Notes under the pieces: model-generated | The model's input: the letters and a program-made list of their open reading frames with translations, nothing else | What the model was told of the DNA's origin: nothing | Databases searched by the model: none | Origin: Anaerolineae bacterium | GTDB taxonomy: Bacteria; Chloroflexota; Anaerolineae; UBA4142; SHND01 | Direction: 5' to 3' | DNA length: 64,000 nucleotides | Assembly: GCA_020851635.1 (NCBI GenBank) | Contig: JADZCJ010000068.1 | Location: forward strand, 1 to 64,000 | Position numbers and translations under genes: made by a program | Part shown: positions 8,562 through 16,818 of the stretch, piece by piece | Layout of the letters: every line of letters begins with the position of its first letter | Position numbering within the stretch: the stretch's first letter is position 1

Positions 8562-9527
8562 ATGATTGATACGACGACCGAGCCGTTTGCAATTGAAACT
8601 CGGCAGCTGACCAAAAAATTCAAAAAGACGCTTGCGGTGGACCATTTGAATTTGCAGGTGCCGCGCGGCGCGTTGTTCGGCTTTATCGGGCGCAACGGTG
8701 CAGGCAAGACGACGACTCTGCGTATGCTGGCGGGGCTGCTGGAACCGACCTTTGGCGAGGTGTGGGTGAACGGCGAGCGAGCGGGCGACAAGGCGCGCAA
8801 ACTGCATCACCTCATCGGCTATATGCCTGATTTCTTTGGCGTCTATGAGGATATGTATGTTTGGGAGTATCTGGATTTTTATGCGCGCTGCTACAACCTC
8901 ACACCCGCGCGGCGCACCAAATTGATTGACGAATTGTTGGACCTGGTGAACCTCTCCGACAAACGTGATGCAAACGTGCAGGCATTGTCACGCGGGATGC
9001 AGCAGCGGTTGTGTCTGGCGCACGCGCTCATTCACGAGCCGCAAATTTTATTGTTGGATGAGCCGGCTTCGGGGCTGGACCCACGCGCGCGGATCGAAAT
9101 GCGCGAGCTCCTCAAAGAACTCGCGGCAATGGGCAAGACGATTATTGTGAGCTCGCACATTTTGCCCGAGTTGGCGGAAATGTGTTCGCACATTGGCATT
9201 GTCGAAGGCGGCAGACTGGTCGCCAATGGCAACACGGCAGAGATTCGCGCGCAGCTCCAATTCGCCCGCGTCTTGCGAGTCCGCATCCTGACCGATCAGG
9301 CGCGCGCATTGGAACTGGTTCATGGGGCGCGCAATGCGGGTAAACCTTACATTGTCGAGAGCAGCGCATCCGGCACGACGCTGGAAATGGATTTTCACGG
9401 CGATGACCGGGCGGCTGCCATGCTGCTGGCAGAATGGGTTGCCCGCGGCGCGCCGGTCGCCGAGTTTAGCGAAAGCGGCAATGCGTTGGAACAAGTCTTT
9501 ATGCAGCTGACCACAACAGAACTATGA
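8562..9527 (+). CDS. ABC-2 type transporter ATP-binding protein
   Basis: 321 residues. Walker A GRNGAGKT at 43-50, ABC signature LSRGMQQ at 142-148, Walker B ILLLDEP at 162-168 followed by ASGLDP, and the H-loop SSHILPE. The single ABC domain plus a C-terminal extension of about 90 residues is typical of CcmA/NatA-type export ATPases. It overlaps the permease start by 4 bases, so the two probably form one exporter. The substrate is unknown. Confidence 0.9.
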   Translation: MIDTTTEPFAIETRQLTKKFKKTLAVDHLNLQVPRGALFGFIGRNGAGKTTTLRMLAGLLEPTFGEVWVNGERAGDKARKLHHLIGYMPDFFGVYEDMYVWEYLDFYARCYNLTPARRTKLIDELLDLVNLSDKRDANVQALSRGMQQRLCLAHALIHEPQILLLDEPASGLDPRARIEMRELLKELAAMGKTIIVSSHILPELAEMCSHIGIVEGGRLVANGNTAEIRAQLQFARVLRVRILTDQARALELVHGARNAGKPYIVESSASGTTLEMDFHGDDRAAAMLLAEWVARGAPVAEFSESGNALEQVFMQLTTTEL

Positions 9528-11350
9528 ACCTGTCTACGCCATCCTTTTCCCTCAACCCCCTCCTGGTCAAAGAACTGCGCGGGCGAATGCGCGGACCGCG
9601 CGCGTTCTTGTTCTTGACCTTTATCCTTGTCATCCTGGGGCTGTTTAGTTATGGACTGTTTCAACTGGCGACGCCGCGCTTTGCCGGCCAGTTGAGCGAT
9701 TTTGGCAACGCGTCCGCGGGCGCCACGATCGGGCAGACCGTGTTTGTGGGGTTGGTTTTTTTGACGCTGCTGCTCGTCTGCGCGATTGCGCCTTCGCTGA
9801 CGGCGGGAGCCATCAGTGGAGAACATCAACGCAAGACCTTTGATTTGTTGATGGCAACCCCGCTGGGTCCGTTCACCATTCTCTCGGGCAAACTCGGCGC
9901 GGCGCTGAGTTATGTGGCGCTGATCCTCCTTGCGGCGGTGCCCATGACGAGCATGGCGTATGTGTTTGGCGGGGTGACCGTCTCGGACTTGGTCAGGGCT
10001 TTTGCGGTCATGGCGGGCTTTGCCGTTGTGTTCAGCGTCATGGGTTTGTTTTTCTCGGCGCTCTTTTTGAGGACAGGGCTGGCGGTCGGCGCGAGTTATT
10101 TTCTCGTGGGCATGGCGATCCTTGGGACGTTCTTTGTTTATCTGGTGATCGGTGTCATGCGCGGCGCGCAGCCACCGAACTGGGTGTTGGCGCTCAATCC
10201 GTTCAGCGCGATGGCTTCGGCGCTGATTGATGGGGTGATTACAGACCCAAACACGATCTACAACGGTTCCTCCGTCACACCCATGCTGTATGGAATAGCG
10301 GGAGGGCGCTTTGATGTCGCGATAGATAAACAGGTTCCCTTATGGCAGTACAGCGCGGCGCTCTATACCTGGCTGACCATTTTTTTGTTTGCGATTGCCG
10401 CGCAGTTGGTCAAACCTGTGCAACGGTTTCGCTTTCACCTCGTGACATGGATCGTATTGGCGCTCTTGTTCCTGGCGCTGCTCGTCGGCGCGCTCGCGCT
10501 GTTCGCTCCGCAAGTGTTTTTGCCGTTCCGTTCGACATATTTGTGGTACACAACATCCGAACGCAACATTGTGGTGAATCCCAGGTTCGAGGAATCGTTG
10601 ACAACCGGGTGGATTGTCGGCGCAGAATTGGGCAAGCAGGTCAAGGGCAGCGCGCCCGACCCGCCCTCGCTCGCGGACGCCGACGGAGCTGCGGTCCTTC
10701 GTTTCGCCCGGGATGACGCGACTCCCCTGAGCGAACTCTTGGCGATGCAAAACTTGAATTTTCAATTGACGGAAGCGAGCGTCGTTAAACTGGGTCTGAC
10801 CTTGAGGATGCAGGAACATGCTATGCCCGTGTGCGGCGCGGCAGGAAGACAATGTCCGATGATGATTCTTCTGGACTATACCGACCGGCGCGACCAGCAG
10901 CACAAATTAGCTCAAGGATTTTTTTCGACGTATGCGCCCGACCTTCCGGACCACTGCGTCAACTGCGACCGAATCCCGCCGCATGTGCGCGTAGAGACGG
11001 ATACCTGGCTCTCGTTTGCTTCGACTGATCTATTTGAAAATGTGACAGCCGATGAACTGCCGCGCTCGCTCGACCGGGTGACCCTGTTCGCGCAGGGGAC
11101 CGGTTTCCAGATTGACGTCGCCGAGGTCCGGGTGCTGGTGCATGAGGGCAGACCGCCGTTATATGGCAAACCGCCGAAAACGCCGCGTTGGTCGTGGCGC
11201 AGATTCGTGCCTTTCTGGGTCTATGACCTGGTTTATGGCGCCGTCCGCGGCTGGGGACCTGTCAACCCCGGTGGCCCGATCATGGTTCCGGCGCACCCTC
11301 GCGTCCCTTTGATTCCCACTCGCGCGCCGATGCCCCTTCGAGTTCCTTGA
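9524..11350 (+). CDS. ABC-2 type permease with large C-terminal extracytoplasmic domain
   Basis: 608 residues. About seven hydrophobic segments lie in the first ~330 residues, including ones near 24-45, 70-95, 190-212 and 305-330; the ISGEHQRKTFDLLMATPL coupling segment of ABC-2 permeases follows the second span. The last ~270 residues are soluble and beta-rich, starting NPRFEESLTTGWIVG, with cysteine pairs in CGAAGRQC and HCVNCD. Most ABC-2 permeases end soon after the last span, so this domain is an addition. It partners the ATPase just upstream. Confidence 0.8.
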   Translation: MNLSTPSFSLNPLLVKELRGRMRGPRAFLFLTFILVILGLFSYGLFQLATPRFAGQLSDFGNASAGATIGQTVFVGLVFLTLLLVCAIAPSLTAGAISGEHQRKTFDLLMATPLGPFTILSGKLGAALSYVALILLAAVPMTSMAYVFGGVTVSDLVRAFAVMAGFAVVFSVMGLFFSALFLRTGLAVGASYFLVGMAILGTFFVYLVIGVMRGAQPPNWVLALNPFSAMASALIDGVITDPNTIYNGSSVTPMLYGIAGGRFDVAIDKQVPLWQYSAALYTWLTIFLFAIAAQLVKPVQRFRFHLVTWIVLALLFLALLVGALALFAPQVFLPFRSTYLWYTTSERNIVVNPRFEESLTTGWIVGAELGKQVKGSAPDPPSLADADGAAVLRFARDDATPLSELLAMQNLNFQLTEASVVKLGLTLRMQEHAMPVCGAAGRQCPMMILLDYTDRRDQQHKLAQGFFSTYAPDLPDHCVNCDRIPPHVRVETDTWLSFASTDLFENVTADELPRSLDRVTLFAQGTGFQIDVAEVRVLVHEGRPPLYGKPPKTPRWSWRRFVPFWVYDLVYGAVRGWGPVNPGGPIMVPAHPRVPLIPTRAPMPLRVP

Positions 11351-11356
11351 CAGATT

Positions 11357-12997
11357 ATGCGGTATGACCAACTGCTCGCCGGTTTGAAACCAATCGCGCG
11401 CCGTCTGCGTTTGCGAACCGGCGCGCATATTTTTGTTCAAACCGCGTGGCTTGCGCTCGGCGCGGTCGCGCTGTTTCTGCTGCTCAGCCGCATCGTGCCC
11501 ATCGAAAACTATTTGTGGATTGCCGCCGCTATCGTTGGTGTATGGTTCATCAGCTGGCTCGGTTACAGCGCGCTCCATCGCCGCACAACCTTTCAAGTCG
11601 CCCAGCGCGCAGATGCGGAACTGGGTTTGCGCGACCGACTTGCGACCGCGCTGGCATTGTCAAGACCGGGCGCGACAATCTCGGCAAGCAGCGACCCCGC
11701 ACTGGTCGGGCGACAGGGACAGGACGCGCTCGCGCATTTGCAGCGTATAGAACCGCGCGAGGCGTTTCCGATTCGACTCGACCGTCGTCTCGTCGGCGCG
11801 GCGTTGATCGCGCTCGTCGCCATTGGTGTGCTGCTGTTTCTGCCGAATCCGATGGATGCAGTGATCGCCGGACGGCGGGAAATTATCAAGACTGCACAGA
11901 TACAGGCGCAAGCGCTGGAACAATTGGCAAAAGCAGTCGAGGAAAACCGGGAATTGGACCCCGCCGATCAAGCACAGTTGCTCAAAAAATTGCGCGAACT
12001 TGCCGAGCGGCTCAAGACGAATCCCGGTGATGCGGAACAAGCGCTCGCGGACATTGCGAAACTCCGCGAGACGCTCAACAACAGTCTGGATTTGAGCAAG
12101 CAGACACAAGCGGCGGCGCTCGACACATTGGCGAGCCAAATCGCGCAGGTCGCAAATGCAAGCCAAACGCCGCAGAATGCGGACGAACTGGCGAAACTGC
12201 TAGAGCAACTTGCCGCGAGTCCCGAATCGCTCTCAGAGAAACAGCGCGCTGGCATGGCACAGGCGTTGGCGCAGACAACCGCGCAGGTCGCACCGAGCAG
12301 TCCCGAACTGGCAAACGCGCTGACCGAACTGGCGCAGAACCTGGCTGCGAATGCATCGAGCAGCGAATTGCAGATTGCCGTGGCGCAAGCGTCAGCTGCA
12401 CTGCAGGACGCCGGGGAACAGCAGGCATTACAGCGCGCGCTGGCACAAACAGCAAATCAAGCCGATGCCTCTCTGCGCGCCATTGCGCGGGCGGCAAACT
12501 CGAGTCAGGTGTCAGATAATCAGAGTCAGGGTCAAGGACAGGCGCAAGGGCAGAGTCAGGGGCAAGGTCAAGGGCAGGAGCAAGGCACGGGTCAAGGTCA
12601 AGGTGGACAAGGGCAGGGTCAAGGTGCGGGTCAGGGGCAAGGAAAGGTCGGAGGCGGCGTTATTGGCGGCGGAGGCGGCGGCGGAAGCGGCAGTGTCGGC
12701 GGACCGAACGGACAAAACAAGCCGTTTGGCGCGGATGATGTCAGCACCGTTTATACACCGTTCCAAACGGGGCAGGGACAGCAGGAAAATGTGACCGGAC
12801 AGGATTCCGGTGGGGGGCAAACGACCACACAGCAGGGCAAGTCGCCCTTGCCCGGTTCTTTGAACCCCGCCGTCGTGCCCTACGCACAAGTTTTTCAACA
12901 ATACTCGCAAATCGCGGGACAGGCGATGGAAAATTCCTACATTCCTGCGGGGATGAAAGATTACGTCAAGGAATATTTTAGCGCGCTTGAACCGTGA
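11357..12997 (+). CDS. DUF4175-like membrane protein with helical and Gln/Gly-repeat region
   Basis: 546 residues. Two membrane segments near 26-46 and 52-72 and a third near 146-164 are followed by a long Ala/Gln/Leu-rich helical, probably coiled-coil region (about 170-385). Next comes a low-complexity stretch of Gly-Gln repeats and a glycine run (about 388-450), and a short structured end rich in Tyr and Pro. The arrangement resembles DUF4175-type proteins found with MoxR/VWA genes. It lies 6 bases after the permease gene. Function unknown; a cell-surface or complex-scaffolding role is a guess. Confidence 0.6.
   Translation: MRYDQLLAGLKPIARRLRLRTGAHIFVQTAWLALGAVALFLLLSRIVPIENYLWIAAAIVGVWFISWLGYSALHRRTTFQVAQRADAELGLRDRLATALALSRPGATISASSDPALVGRQGQDALAHLQRIEPREAFPIRLDRRLVGAALIALVAIGVLLFLPNPMDAVIAGRREIIKTAQIQAQALEQLAKAVEENRELDPADQAQLLKKLRELAERLKTNPGDAEQALADIAKLRETLNNSLDLSKQTQAAALDTLASQIAQVANASQTPQNADELAKLLEQLAASPESLSEKQRAGMAQALAQTTAQVAPSSPELANALTELAQNLAANASSSELQIAVAQASAALQDAGEQQALQRALAQTANQADASLRAIARAANSSQVSDNQSQGQGQAQGQSQGQGQGQEQGTGQGQGGQGQGQGAGQGQGKVGGGVIGGGGGGGSGSVGGPNGQNKPFGADDVSTVYTPFQTGQGQQENVTGQDSGGGQTTTQQGKSPLPGSLNPAVVPYAQVFQQYSQIAGQAMENSYIPAGMKDYVKEYFSALEP
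12520..12660 (+). repeat. Gly-Gln coding microsatellite-like repeat
   Basis: Within the preceding gene the DNA repeats variants of CAGGGGCAAGGT-type hexamers coding (Gly-Gln)n. Such tracts change length by slippage; here the frame is kept. Confidence 0.7.
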
Positions 12998-13048
12998 CGG
13001 GAGATTACTCGATCCCGAAATTGTCGAGTGGGCGCAAAAGGAATGTTT

Positions 13049-14026
13049 ATGACACCGGAAGAATTCAACACAACAGCCAATGCGATTGAATCGCAGGTGG
13101 GGCGCGTGATTGTGGGACAGCGCGACATTGTGCGTCAAACCTTGACAACTCTGCTCGCGGGCGGCAACGCACTGCTGGAGGGCGTGCCGGGTCTGGGCAA
13201 AACGATGCTGGTGCGGACATTGGCGCAGGCGCTCGATTGCCGTTTTTCACGCATTCAATTTACGCCCGATTTGATGCCCGCCGATATTGTGGGCACCAAC
13301 ATTCTCGTCGAGGATGCAAACGGCGCCCGCCATTTTCAATTCGAACCGGGACCTGTCTTTGCGAATCTGGTGCTGGCAGACGAAATCAACCGCGCGACGC
13401 CAAAAACGCAGAGCGCGCTGCTTGAAGCGATGCAAGAGCACAGCGTGACGATTGCCAAAACCACGCATCGCATGAGCGAACCCTTTTTTGTGCTGGCGAC
13501 ACAAAATCCGCTTGAAATGGAAGGCACATACCCCCTGCCGGAAGCCCAATTGGACCGCTTTTTCTTTAAATTGAATGTCTCGTTTCCCACAACCGCCGAA
13601 CTGGTGCAGATCGCCGACCGCACAACGGGACAGGACACTGCCCGCCTGCAAGCCGTCGCAAACGGGATGACGATCTGCGAAATGCAGACGCTTGCGCGCG
13701 GCGTGCCCATCGCCCCGCACATTACAACCGCAGCCGCGCGCCTGATTCGCGCCACGCACCCCGACGACGCCGCCGCGCCCGAGCTGGTCAAGCGGTATGT
13801 GCGCTGGGGTTCAAGCCCGCGCGGTATGCAGGCATTGATTCTCGCAGGCAAAATCACCGCGTTGTTGGATGGGCGCTACAACGTCGCGCTCGACGATCTG
13901 CGCGCGGTGGCGGCGCCGACTCTGCGACACCGTCTGATTCTCAATTTCGAAGCGCAGGCGGAAGGCGTGACCGCCGACCAAGTTGTGGACGACCTGCTCG
14001 ACAAGGTCTTGACGGTCAATGACTGA
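13049..14026 (+). CDS. MoxR-family AAA+ ATPase
   Basis: 325 residues from ATG 13049, chosen because AAAGGA (13037-13042) is 6 bases upstream; GTG 13028 and ATG 13043 are alternatives. Walker A GVPGLGKT at 45-52, Walker B with DEINRATPKTQSALLEAM at 111-128, sensor ATQNPLEMEGTYPLPEAQLD. MoxR ATPases act as chaperones that load cofactors or assemble VWA-protein complexes. The next genes encode a DUF58 and two VWA proteins, the standard partners. Its end overlaps the DUF58 gene by 8 bases. Confidence 0.92.
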   Translation: MTPEEFNTTANAIESQVGRVIVGQRDIVRQTLTTLLAGGNALLEGVPGLGKTMLVRTLAQALDCRFSRIQFTPDLMPADIVGTNILVEDANGARHFQFEPGPVFANLVLADEINRATPKTQSALLEAMQEHSVTIAKTTHRMSEPFFVLATQNPLEMEGTYPLPEAQLDRFFFKLNVSFPTTAELVQIADRTTGQDTARLQAVANGMTICEMQTLARGVPIAPHITTAAARLIRATHPDDAAAPELVKRYVRWGSSPRGMQALILAGKITALLDGRYNVALDDLRAVAAPTLRHRLILNFEAQAEGVTADQVVDDLLDKVLTVND

Positions 14027-14897
14027 ACCAATTCTCTCTCCCGAATTTCTGGCGACGCTCGATCGGCTCGCGTTGGTGACGCGCGGCGCGCGCATCGGCG
14101 TCTTCAAGGGTGAGCGGCGCAGCCCGCGGCGCGGTGGGAGCGTCGAGTTTGCCGATTATCGCGAATACGCGCCCGGCGACGATTTTCGTCAAGTGGACTG
14201 GAACGCCTATGCGCGGATGGAAAAATTATTCTTGCGTCTGTTTGTCGAGGAGGAGGACGCCACCGTGCATGTGTTGTTGGACGCCAGCACAAGCATGCAA
14301 TGGGCGGACAAGTGGACCTATGCGCGGAAACTCGCGGCAGCGTTGGGCTATATCGCCCTGTTGGGCATGGACCGCCTGAGCGCGGCGGCGCTTGCGGCGT
14401 CGGGGCGCGCCCTGACGTTGATGCGTCCCCTGCGCGGCAAGGGATACGCACTCGGGTTCTTTGGTTGGCTCACCGCTGTCGAGCCGGGCGGCACCACGGC
14501 GCCGGACGCGGCGCTCGCGCGCTATGCGGCTCAGGTGCGGCGCGCCGGACCGCTGCTGCTCATCAGTGATTTGATGGATGACGCCTGGCAAGCAGGGATT
14601 CAACGCTTGAGCCAAAACAATTACGAAATCACAATCCTGCACCTGCTTGCGCCCGATGAGCTGGAACCCGCGCTCGAAGGCGATTTGCGCTTGCTCGACA
14701 GCGAGACCAACTCTACCGTCGAAATTACTGCCGACTATGATCTGCTCGACCGCTATCGCGCGCGCGTCCGCACTTGGCAAGCCGACTGGGCGCGCTATTG
14801 CGCGGCGCGCGGCATTGCCTATCTGCCCATTTCAACCGCCGAACCGTTTGAGGAATTGGTCCTGGGTTATTTACGCCGTCAACACGTTTTGAAATGA
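14019..14897 (+). CDS. DUF58 domain protein (VWA-like, MoxR partner)
   Basis: 292 residues. The DUF58 hallmark RGGSVEFADYREYAPGDD (39-56) is followed by RQVDWNAYARMEKLF. A VWA-like fold starts at LLDASTSMQW (87-96), with DASTS as metal site. No membrane span is seen, so it is probably cytoplasmic and peripheral. DUF58 proteins couple MoxR ATPases to membrane VWA proteins in Bat-type operons. It overlaps moxR by 8 bases and lies 10 bases from the next gene. Confidence 0.9.
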   Translation: MTEPILSPEFLATLDRLALVTRGARIGVFKGERRSPRRGGSVEFADYREYAPGDDFRQVDWNAYARMEKLFLRLFVEEEDATVHVLLDASTSMQWADKWTYARKLAAALGYIALLGMDRLSAAALAASGRALTLMRPLRGKGYALGFFGWLTAVEPGGTTAPDAALARYAAQVRRAGPLLLISDLMDDAWQAGIQRLSQNNYEITILHLLAPDELEPALEGDLRLLDSETNSTVEITADYDLLDRYRARVRTWQADWARYCAARGIAYLPISTAEPFEELVLGYLRRQHVLK

Positions 14898-14907
14898 CGC
14901 ATCCCGC

Positions 14908-16818
14908 ATGAATTTTCTCGTCCCCTTTGCGTTTGCCCTCGTCGCTCTCTTGCCCGTGATCGTTGCGCTCTATTTCTTGAAATTGCGGCGCACCGAACAG
15001 CGCGTCTCGTCAACCTTTCTGTGGAAAACGCTGGTGCGCGATACCGCCGCCAATGCGCCGTGGCAGCGACTCAAGCCCAACCTGCTCCTGCTGTTTCAGC
15101 TCTTGTTTTTGATTGCGCTGATCGCCGCGCTCGCGCGCCCGTTTGTGTGGGGCGATGCGGCGGCGAGTTCGCACTTGATTCTGGTGATTGATACGTCGGC
15201 AAGTATGCGCGCGACGGATGCGCAGCCGACACGGTTGGCGGAGGCAATCGCTCAAGCGCGGCGTTTGATTGAAAATTTGCCCGACGGTGCGCGAGTGACC
15301 CTGATTGACGCGGGCGCAAGTGTACGCGTGCCGGTTTCGGGCGCGGTGGCCAAGTCGGCAGGATTTCGCGCACTCGACGGCCTGCAGGCGGGTTGGGGCG
15401 GGACCGACATGGGGTCGGCGTTGACGCTTGCGGCGACAATTGCCGAGAACGAGCCGGATGCGGAACTCGTGCTGCTTTCGGACGGGCATTTTACCCTGCC
15501 CGAAAATATCGCCCTTCCCTCGCGTGCTCGATTTATTCCCCTGGGAAACACCCGCGAGAATCAAGCATTCGGTTCGTTCACGGTCTCGAGTCAAGGCGGC
15601 GGCAAGACGCTCACGGCGTTCGCGCAGCTTGTCAATTTCTCCGAGCGCGCGGCGACGCGCCGACTCACAGTGCGCAACGAACAGGGACAGCTGGTGACGG
15701 CGCGTGACGTGGTGTTGGAACCAAACAAGGCGCAGGTCATCACGCTCGCCGATCTGCCGGCAGACGCGGAATCATTCACGGCGCAGCTGGGAGGCGCGGA
15801 TTTTCTTGGCTCGGACGATTCGGCATGGGCAGTGGTCCCAATACGGGACAGGGCGGAGGTGCGCCTGGTGACAAGCGGCAACCGCTTTTTGAAAACGGCG
15901 CTGTCGCTCTTGCCCGGCGTTCAGGTCACATCCATCAAACCCGCCGAAACGCTGACTGTCACGACAACCACGAATTTGCCTGCCGCGCTCACAATTTTCG
16001 ATTCGAATATTCCAACGGGCACATTACCTGCGGGCAATTTGCTCTTTATCGCGCCGTCGCGAGCTACCGACTATTTTTCAGTGACGGGAAGAATCAAAGC
16101 GCCGGTCCCGCTGACGGTGAGCGCGGATGATCCCTTCACGCGTTATGTGGATTTGCGCGATGTGGCGATTCAGGATGCCGCACGCATCACATTGCCCAAC
16201 TGGGGACGCGCGGCGCTGATAGAACGCGCGACGGGCGCGCCGCTGTTGATTGTGGGCGAAACGGATGGACGACGCATCGGAATCCTCGCGTTTGATTTGC
16301 GGCACAGCGATTTGCCCTTGCGTGTGGCATTTCCTTTGTTGATGGCAAACCTGGTGGACACGCTGATTCCCGACGGCGCGGCGGGCATCGCCCAAAATGT
16401 GGGTCCGAATCACCCGGTGACAATTGCCACAGCGCCCGAAACAACCCGGGTCGTGGTGCGCGCCCCCGATGGGCGCGAGACGATCCTCACTCCTCAACAG
16501 GGTCACGTCCGTTTTGAGGGGACCACCCAGCCCGGCGTATATACCATCTCTAGCCGCGACGCGCAAGGGCAAACCATCCCGCTCAGGCGATTTGCCGTAA
16601 ACGCGTTCAACGCGGACGAATCAGACATCTCGCCGCGCGCAACTCTGCAGTTGGGGAGCGGTCCCGCTACGACAAACATCGAACTGCCGCGCGCTCGCAA
16701 TGAATGGTGGATGCCGCTGGCATGGCTTGCGTTGATTGTGTTGATCGGAGAATGGCTGCTGGCGTATCGCGGGCAGGTGGTGAAGATGGTGCGAACGGTC
16801 CAAGAGAGGGTCAAATGA
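14908..16818 (+). CDS. BatA-like VWA membrane protein
   Basis: 636 residues. N-terminal BatA region with spans at about 2-24 and 57-78 and the cytoplasmic motif LKLRRTEQRVSSTFLW between them. VWA metal-binding site DTSAS at 95-99, with the later Thr and Asp positions in WGGTDMGSAL. A long extracytoplasmic region follows, then a C-terminal span near 600-622. The layout matches the BatA/VWA protein of MoxR operons. It ends in an ATGA overlap with the next gene. Confidence 0.85.
   Translation: MNFLVPFAFALVALLPVIVALYFLKLRRTEQRVSSTFLWKTLVRDTAANAPWQRLKPNLLLLFQLLFLIALIAALARPFVWGDAAASSHLILVIDTSASMRATDAQPTRLAEAIAQARRLIENLPDGARVTLIDAGASVRVPVSGAVAKSAGFRALDGLQAGWGGTDMGSALTLAATIAENEPDAELVLLSDGHFTLPENIALPSRARFIPLGNTRENQAFGSFTVSSQGGGKTLTAFAQLVNFSERAATRRLTVRNEQGQLVTARDVVLEPNKAQVITLADLPADAESFTAQLGGADFLGSDDSAWAVVPIRDRAEVRLVTSGNRFLKTALSLLPGVQVTSIKPAETLTVTTTTNLPAALTIFDSNIPTGTLPAGNLLFIAPSRATDYFSVTGRIKAPVPLTVSADDPFTRYVDLRDVAIQDAARITLPNWGRAALIERATGAPLLIVGETDGRRIGILAFDLRHSDLPLRVAFPLLMANLVDTLIPDGAAGIAQNVGPNHPVTIATAPETTRVVVRAPDGRETILTPQQGHVRFEGTTQPGVYTISSRDAQGQTIPLRRFAVNAFNADESDISPRATLQLGSGPATTNIELPRARNEWWMPLAWLALIVLIGEWLLAYRGQVVKMVRTVQERVK

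Noticed and set aside
12520-12660. Possible CRISPR or minisatellite
   Set aside because: The repeats code for Gly-Gln in frame and have no spacers; a coding low-complexity tract explains them.
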